Made by a program: the position numbers and the translations under genes
Notes under the pieces: model-generated
Databases searched by the model: none
What the model saw: only the letters and a program-made list of their open reading frames with translations
Told to the model about the DNA's origin: nothing
Part shown: piece by piece, positions 15,461 to 19,561 of the stretch
Numbering within the stretch: position 1 is the first letter of the stretch
How the letters are laid out: each line of letters begins with the position of its first letter
Origin: Oscillospiraceae bacterium
Lineage (GTDB): Bacteria > Bacillota > Clostridia > UMGS1883
Assembly (NCBI GenBank): GCA_022508735.1
Contig: JAFLUQ010000031.1
Location: 1 to 19,561 of the forward strand
DNA: 19,561 nt
Direction of reading: 5' to 3'

Positions 15461-15480
15461 AGGGATTATAGTGGTATAAT
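15452..15480 (+). promoter_or_regulatory. Consensus promoter of gltX, overlapping the upstream stop codon
   Basis: TTGACA (15452-15457), a 17-base spacer and TATAAT (15475-15480), with TGG just before the -10. Both boxes match consensus perfectly and an extended -10 is present. The -35 box is made of the final Leu and Thr codons of the upstream gene, whose TAA follows directly. A leader of about 49 bases separates the predicted start from the gltX ATG. Confidence 0.9.
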
Positions 15481-15535
15481 AACCTTATTAGTCATGGTAG
15501 CAAATAGTCTAAATCCACCTATAAGGAGAATTATT

Positions 15536-17173
15536 ATGGACAACAAAAAACTGGCGGAGCTATTGTTTCCGCATGTAAATAAAACCCCTGAGGACTACGA
15601 GGCGATGTATCCGCCGCGCGAGCTCCCGGAGGGGGCAAGGGTAACGCGCCTTGGCCCATCGCCCACAGGTTTTATCCATTTGGGCAACCTGTTTGGTGCT
15701 ATCACCGACGAGCGTATGGCACATCAAAGCGGCGGTGTGTTCTACCTTCGCATTGAAGACACCGACGAAAAGCGTAAGGTTGAGGGCGCGGTCGACGTGG
15801 TTATCGATACCCTGCGCTATTTTGGCGTAGAGTTCGACGAGGGCGCTATGAAGGTAGGTGAAAAGGGCGATTACGGCCCATACTACCAGCGTCAGCGCGC
15901 CGATATTTACCATTGCTTTGCGAAGAAATTGGTGGAGGAGGGCAAGGCTTATCCCTGCTTCTGCACCGAGGAGGAGCTTTCCGCTATGCGCGAAAAGCAG
16001 GAGGCAGAAAAGGCCAACTTTGGCTATTACGGCAAATGGGCCACTCACCGTCACTGGGATCTCCCTCAAATAGAGGAGGAGCTTAAGAAGGGCACGCCTT
16101 ACGTGCTCCGTTTCCGCGCCCCGGAGCCTGAGGGAAAGTATTTCAAAATTAAGGATGCTATCCGCGGCGAGCTCTCTATGCCCGTGAACGATATGGATTT
16201 TGTGCTGCTGAAGAGCGACGGCATACCCACCTACCACTTCGCTCATGTAGTGGACGATCACCTTATGCGCACTACACACGTGGTACGCGGCGAGGAATGG
16301 CTGGCGACACTCCCGTTCCATGTGGCACTGTTCGGCGCTATGGGCTGGAAAGCCCCGGTTTACTGCCACACTGCACAGCTCATGAAGATAGACAACGGCG
16401 TCAAGCGCAAGCTCAGCAAGCGCAAAGACCCGGAGCTTTCTCTGGACTATTATAAGAGCGAGGGATATCTTCCGGGCGCGGTCTGGGAGTACCTTATGAC
16501 CGTGCTCAACTCCAATTTTGAGGAGTGGCGGATGCAAAATCCCACAGCTCCTATCGATGATTTCAAGTTCAGCCCTGCGAAGATGGGCGTCAGCGGTTCA
16601 CTCTTTGATCTGGACAAGCTGAATGACGTAAGCAAAAATTATCTTGCAACCCTTGACGCCGAGACGGTGTACAGCTATATCACCGAATGGGCGAAGGAAT
16701 GTGACGCCGAGTATTACGAGCTTCTGACCCGTGACCCGGCCTTCAGTCTCGGCATGATCTCCATCGGCCGCGGCGACCCCAAGCCCCGCAAGGACATAAG
16801 CCACTGGAAGCAGTCAAAGGAGTTCTACAGCTTCTTCTTTGACGAGCTGTTCCGTCGGGAGGACGAATTCCCCGAAAACGTCAGCCCCGAGGATCGGGCC
16901 GAGATCCTGCGCCGCTATGCAGAGGGCTATGATCACAGCGACAATCAGAGCCAGTGGTTCGGCAAGATACGCGCCATAGCCGAGGATATGGGCTATGCGC
17001 CCCAGCCTAAGCTTTACAAGAAAAATCCCGAGGCATATAAGGGGCATGTGGGCGACGTCAGCGGAGTTATCCGCGTGGCGATCACCGGGCGTCAGAATTC
17101 CCCGGATATCTGGGCAGTTCAGCAGGTGCTGGGCGAGGAGAGAAGCCTTAACAGAATAAAGAACGCACTATAA
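15536..17173 (+). CDS. gltX: Glutamyl-tRNA synthetase (class I), clostridial long form
   Basis: Charges tRNA-Glu with glutamate in the cytosol (and possibly tRNA-Gln if an amidotransferase route is used). It has 545 residues, longer than the usual 470-490, but this matches the long form I know from Ruminococcaceae relatives. The class I signatures are clear: PSPTGFIHLGN (41-51, the HIGH equivalent is FIHLGN) and KLSKR (292-296, the KMSKS equivalent). Between them are YLRIEDTD (70-77) and RGEEWL (251-256). A CFC motif (141-143) lies in the insertion that carries the zinc-binding site in related enzymes. The ATG at 15536 has AAGGAGA 6-7 bases upstream. A longer frame opening at 15494 would add 14 unrelated residues and start inside the leader. 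The gene has its own strong promoter and a very stable hairpin at its end. Confidence 0.97.
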   Translation: MDNKKLAELLFPHVNKTPEDYEAMYPPRELPEGARVTRLGPSPTGFIHLGNLFGAITDERMAHQSGGVFYLRIEDTDEKRKVEGAVDVVIDTLRYFGVEFDEGAMKVGEKGDYGPYYQRQRADIYHCFAKKLVEEGKAYPCFCTEEELSAMREKQEAEKANFGYYGKWATHRHWDLPQIEEELKKGTPYVLRFRAPEPEGKYFKIKDAIRGELSMPVNDMDFVLLKSDGIPTYHFAHVVDDHLMRTTHVVRGEEWLATLPFHVALFGAMGWKAPVYCHTAQLMKIDNGVKRKLSKRKDPELSLDYYKSEGYLPGAVWEYLMTVLNSNFEEWRMQNPTAPIDDFKFSPAKMGVSGSLFDLDKLNDVSKNYLATLDAETVYSYITEWAKECDAEYYELLTRDPAFSLGMISIGRGDPKPRKDISHWKQSKEFYSFFFDELFRREDEFPENVSPEDRAEILRRYAEGYDHSDNQSQWFGKIRAIAEDMGYAPQPKLYKKNPEAYKGHVGDVSGVIRVAITGRQNSPDIWAVQQVLGEERSLNRIKNAL

Positions 17174-17238
17174 ACCCACCGAAAAATTACCCCCAAAAGC
17201 ATCTGACTTTTGGGGGTAATTTAATGTCGGTGGGTTTA
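17171..17238. terminator. Long nested hairpin terminator after gltX
   Basis: The outer arms TAAACCCACCGA (17171-17182) and TCGGTGGGTTTA (17227-17238) pair over 12 bp. The inner arms AAATTACCCCCAAAAG (17184-17199) and their complement (17207-17222) pair over 16 bp around a 7-base loop CATCTGA. The structure begins on the gltX stop codon and ends 6 bases before the convergent gene's stop at 17244. Minus-strand transcripts would see the inner stem followed by a T-run, so it probably ends both genes. Confidence 0.85.
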
Positions 17239-17243
17239 TTTAT

Positions 17244-18242
17244 TTACTTTACAGTTATATCTCCGCAGTTGTTACGTGCGGTCACGCTTGGGCCGTCAGC
17301 CTTTTCTATTATAGCCCGGCTGCCGTAGTCCCTGCCGAACACCTCGATATCGCCGAAATCGGTGAGCAGATCGAAGCTTGTGCCCTCAGGATTTTCAGGT
17401 TTTTTTAGATCAATATCTCCGAAGTCATCGGTTATGTCTACCTTTTGGGCGGAAAAGCCGGTCATCGCAACATCACCGTTGTTATTGGTAATGCTTATGT
17501 TCCCGGCGCTCACGGCCGCTATATCAACATCGCCGAAGTGATTCTGCACCTTTAGACTGATATTTTCGGTCACGTTTTCCAGCGACAGATCCCCGGCAGA
17601 GAGGATGAACTCCGCACTGTCGCCGCTTAAGCCGTGTACATCTATCTCGCCGAATTCGTTTTGCACAAGGCTGATTACGGCGGCTATACCCGCTAACTCA
17701 ATATCTCCGGCGGAGGCGGTGATGTTAAGCTCGCTGCAGCTCAGGCCGGAAATCTTCATATCGCCAAAGCTGTTTTCGATATTTACGCTGTTAAAGTTTG
17801 AACCCTCGGGATAGTATACGGTTATGTTGCCCTTGTCGGACAGTCGGCCCATGCTGAGGAGGCTCGGGCCTTGCTCCATATACAGCAAAAACAATTCATT
17901 TTTGCCTCCGGAATAGGCGGCGTTCAGCCGCAGAACGCCGTTTTCAACGCCATAGGAAATGTTGACCGGTCCGTCAAAATTATATTCAATATAATAGCCG
18001 TCGGAGGGCACGAAGCGGGTGTCTCCAACAAGACCGAGGGCCTCAATGTCTGTAAAGGGAGCTATCGCTGTCTTTTCAAGATGGGCATTGTTGTTTCCTT
18101 TGGTAAAATCCACGTATTTCATATCCATGGTTATGCCGAAGCTCCCACTAAAGCCCATTACCCGGGCGGCCCCACAGAATATAAGCCCTAACAGCACGAG
18201 AGAAATACAGACGATCAGAGTTACCTTTAGTTTTTTACTCAT
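17244..18242 (-). CDS. DUF4097-family membrane-anchored beta-solenoid protein
   Basis: A 332-residue protein with a single N-terminal hydrophobic segment (about 7-29) and an extracellular beta-rich part of the DUF4097 (LiaG-like, putative adhesin) family. Its C-terminal half is a striking ladder: G-D/E pairs at residues 160, 179, 198, 217, 237, 256, 275, 297 and 327, most often as FGDI/FGDV or AGDI, so nearly every rung is 19-20 residues. This fits a right-handed beta-helix. It is the last gene of the padR operon; its ATG overlaps the upstream TGA by 4 bases (18239-18242), implying translational coupling. Such proteins accompany envelope-stress or membrane-homeostasis cassettes, but the molecular role is not established. 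The hairpin at 17171-17238 follows its stop. Confidence 0.88.
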   Translation of the reverse strand: MSKKLKVTLIVCISLVLLGLIFCGAARVMGFSGSFGITMDMKYVDFTKGNNNAHLEKTAIAPFTDIEALGLVGDTRFVPSDGYYIEYNFDGPVNISYGVENGVLRLNAAYSGGKNELFLLYMEQGPSLLSMGRLSDKGNITVYYPEGSNFNSVNIENSFGDMKISGLSCSELNITASAGDIELAGIAAVISLVQNEFGEIDVHGLSGDSAEFILSAGDLSLENVTENISLKVQNHFGDVDIAAVSAGNISITNNNGDVAMTGFSAQKVDITDDFGDIDLKKPENPEGTSFDLLTDFGDIEVFGRDYGSRAIIEKADGPSVTARNNCGDITVK

Positions 18243-18796
18243 GCTTTTCCACCCCTTTTCATAAGCTTTCTCAGCAGCATGGCAATAAGCCTGATCGTAA
18301 ATTTAGCGGCAAAAAATGTGCCTATAAGTATCAGTGCGCCGCCGCCCAGCGAAATGAAAGCATAGCCCAGCGTCATCAGCATGTTTACCGGTGCAACGTG
18401 GAGCACAGTCACAGCCAGATAAATAAGGGCAAAGCCATACACGACCACGGCCAATCCGCTGATCACTACGGCCAGCACCACCGAAAAGACGGTTATAAGT
18501 ACCGCCAGCAGTACCGCGCCTAAGGCCACGGCAACGGGCAGGGCTATCGGGGCCGCAAACACCGACAGGATAACTATCCATAATGTTTTCAGGCTGCCGC
18601 TCTTTTTGTCGGAATCGAGGCTCTTTACGGCGCACTGATCGAGTATCTGCCTTGCCACCTCGTCTACGCTGCCAAGGTCCTCAACGCTGCCCTCCTCTAA
18701 GTATTCGGAGTAATAATTTAACGCCTCAGTCCGCTCTTCCTTGGGCAGAGGCTTCAGCCGCTTTTCGAGGGCGGCAAGAAACTCTGTTCTATCCAT
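18239..18796 (-). CDS. DUF1700-family (HAAS-like) integral membrane protein
   Basis: A 185-residue protein. The N-terminal 60 residues (MDRTEFLAALEKRLKPLPKE, then LNYYSEYLEEG) form the soluble helical domain typical of DUF1700 and HAAS proteins; it is followed by three to four transmembrane helices (about 70-175) and a basic tail. In this family arrangement the gene sits between a PadR regulator and a DUF4097 protein, as here, and the cytosolic helical domain is thought to interact with partner proteins. The ATG overlaps the end of padR by 8 bases and has GGAGG inside padR, so the two are cotranscribed and probably coupled. The function is inferred from context only. Confidence 0.9.
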   Translation of the reverse strand: MDRTEFLAALEKRLKPLPKEERTEALNYYSEYLEEGSVEDLGSVDEVARQILDQCAVKSLDSDKKSGSLKTLWIVILSVFAAPIALPVAVALGAVLLAVLITVFSVVLAVVISGLAVVVYGFALIYLAVTVLHVAPVNMLMTLGYAFISLGGGALILIGTFFAAKFTIRLIAMLLRKLMKRGGKA

Positions 18797-19106
18797 TTGC
18801 GTTACCTCCTAATAATAAGTCTATCGAGGCTTTAAAGCTCTCCCATTCCCGCTGATAGTCCTTGTACAGGCCTTTCCCCTTTTCGGTCAGCGAATAATAG
18901 CGGCGATTTCTGCCTGAGACCGCCTGATCATAGGTGGTCAGGCAGTCGTCCTTCTGGAGCCGCCGCAGCACCGGGTAAAGCGTCGATTCCGAGATGTCTA
19001 CCACCCTTTTGACCTCTTGGCTCAGCACATAGCCGTAGGCGTCGTTTTTTGCCAGTACCGCCAGAACGCAGGCATCAAGCAGCGGAGCGCCCAATTGAAA
19101 TACCAT
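18789..19106 (-). CDS. PadR-family transcriptional regulator
   Basis: A 105-residue winged-helix regulator of the short PadR subfamily. The N-terminal DNA-binding domain (about 8-80) shows the family pattern: LDACVLAVLAKNDAYGYVLS, ISESTLYPVLRRLQKD (recognition helix region) and the wing RNRRYYSLTEKG. A short C-terminal dimerisation helix follows. It should repress its own operon and be released by a ligand or membrane signal. The ATG at 19106 has GGAGG 7 bases away. The promoter immediately upstream carries a perfect dyad that fits autorepression. It heads a three-gene operon with overlapping junctions (padR, DUF1700, DUF4097). Confidence 0.95.
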   Translation of the reverse strand: MVFQLGAPLLDACVLAVLAKNDAYGYVLSQEVKRVVDISESTLYPVLRRLQKDDCLTTYDQAVSGRNRRYYSLTEKGKGLYKDYQREWESFKASIDLLLGGNANG

Positions 19107-19132
19107 ATCAACACCTCCTATAGTCTTGCTTC

Positions 19133-19161
19133 AACAATATTATACGTCATATAATATTGTT
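19133..19161. promoter_or_regulatory. Probable PadR operator
   Basis: A perfect 12-bp inverted repeat AACAATATTATA / TATAATATTGTT (19133-19144 and 19150-19161) with a 5-base centre CGTCA. It covers the -10 box and the whole spacer of the padR promoter, so a bound dimer would exclude RNA polymerase. Its assignment to PadR is inferred from position and the family habit of autorepression. Confidence 0.75.
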
Positions 19162-19167
19162 TGTCAA
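19139..19167 (-). promoter_or_regulatory. Consensus promoter of the padR operon
   Basis: On the minus strand TTGACA (19167-19162), a 17-base spacer and TATAAT (19144-19139): a perfect match in both boxes. The predicted start is about 25 bases ahead of the padR ATG. A promoter this strong is usually paired with tight repression, matching the dyad inside it. Confidence 0.88.
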
Positions 19168-19190
19168 TAGGATGTTAGATTTTTTTGAAA

Positions 19191-19259
19191 ATTTTATATT
19201 TTATATGTCCGGCATATGCGCCGTCATTTTTACGCGCATATGCGCATAAAATATAAAAT
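19191..19259. repeat. 69-bp two-part inverted repeat
   Basis: The outer arms ATTTTATATTTTAT (19191-19204) and ATAAAATATAAAAT (19246-19259) pair over 14 bp. The inner arms GCATATGCGC (19212-19221) and GCGCATATGC (19234-19243) pair over 10 bp. The right inner arm lies in a self-complementary GCGCATATGCGC. It lies between two divergent genes, so it is not a terminator for either. Confidence 0.75.
19229..19257 (+). promoter_or_regulatory. Candidate promoter for dgt inside the inverted repeat
   Basis: TTTACG (19229-19234), a 17-base spacer and TATAAA (19252-19257). The -10 lies in the right outer arm of the 69-bp inverted repeat. It would give a leader of about 75 bases. Moderate matches only; the -35 is four of six. 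Confidence 0.35.
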
Positions 19260-19338
19260 GGACAAGTGCAATAATATAAGGAAGGATTTTATTTACTTTC
19301 GTCGAATTAATGAGAAAGACTAATAAGGAGGCGCCAAA

Positions 19339-19561
19339 ATGTCCCCCTGTATTCGTGAGTTGACCGAGAAAATTGAAAGATTGACACTCTCGCCCTATGC
19401 CACGCTCAGTGAAAGCACCCGCGGCCGGCGAGAAAAGAAGGAGCCCTGCGAGCTGAGAACGGAGTTTCAGCGCGACCGTGACAGGATAATCCACAGCAAG
19501 GCCTTTCGCCGCCTCAAGCACAAAACACAGGTGTTTATCTCACCTGAGGGTGACCACTACC
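19339..19561 (+). CDS. dgt: dGTP triphosphohydrolase, N-terminal part (runs off the window)
   Basis: The first 74 residues of a canonical Dgt, which hydrolyses dGTP to deoxyguanosine and tripolyphosphate. It starts MSPCIRELTEKIERLTLSPY; then come EPCELRTEFQRDRDRI, HSKAFRRLKHKTQVF and SPEGDHY, exactly the order seen in clostridial dGTPases just ahead of the first metal-ligand histidine. The HD motif itself is beyond the window. The ATG is supported by AAGGAG (19325-19330), 8 bases upstream. In many Clostridia this gene precedes dnaG and rpoD; that cannot be tested here. The frame is open to the last base. Confidence 0.92.
   Translation, partial: MSPCIRELTEKIERLTLSPYATLSESTRGRREKKEPCELRTEFQRDRDRIIHSKAFRRLKHKTQVFISPEGDHY

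Noticed and set aside
14309..19561. The two HD dNTPases and the large surface proteins as an anti-phage defence island
   Set aside because: No other defence, toxin-antitoxin, integrase or phage genes are present. The genes lie among housekeeping genes with separate promoters and terminators, so a defence reading is not supported.

Overview
The window looks like ordinary chromosome from a Gram-positive anaerobe of the Bacillota, class Clostridia, most likely an Oscillospiraceae/Ruminococcaceae-type gut or rumen bacterium. This rests on the long (about 545-residue) glutamyl-tRNA synthetase of that group, a SpoVB/MurJ-type flippase, a PadR-DUF1700-DUF4097 membrane-stress cassette, a G5-M23 cell-wall peptidase, strong GGAGG ribosome binding sites and TTGACA/TATAAT promoters. 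The genus cannot be fixed from sequence alone. No mobile element, CRISPR array or phage gene was found.

Layout. 1-60 is the 5' part of a tRNA-Leu(CAA) on the minus strand, cut by the window edge. 272-1594 is a membrane-anchored G5 + M23 peptidase that converges, across a strong hairpin, on a SpoVB/MurJ-like flippase (1726-3219, minus). 3392-4231 is a lone amino-acid-type substrate-binding lipoprotein with its own promoter and terminator. 4388-6970 is an 860-residue secreted protein of unknown function. It converges on a minus-strand block: hisIE and hisA (an operon without hisF), then a separately terminated HPr-like protein that lacks the catalytic histidine. 8955-9758 is a Cof-type HAD phosphatase. 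9947-14239 is a 1430-residue modular secreted protein with carbohydrate-binding-like, Ig-like and MucBP-like modules. 14309-15460 is a divergent HD-domain dNTPase, followed by gltX (15536-17173). At the right end a minus-strand operon padR-DUF1700-DUF4097 (19106 down to 17244) diverges from a canonical dgt that runs off the window.

How the genes relate. The largest block of coding capacity is surface and export oriented: wall peptidase, lipid-linked glycan flippase, solute-binding lipoprotein and two large secreted proteins with matching signal peptides and a related terminal module. The rest is housekeeping: histidine synthesis, tRNA charging and dNTP control. The best-resolved regulatory structure is the padR promoter, where a perfect 12-bp inverted repeat fills the spacer and covers the -10 box, implying autorepression of the three-gene operon.

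I did not find a clearly new biological system. The items most worth a second look are the two secreted proteins with a shared module, the two HD dNTPase paralogues 4 kb apart, the 69-bp inverted repeat between padR and dgt, the His-less HPr-like protein, and the operator-like palindrome before hisA.
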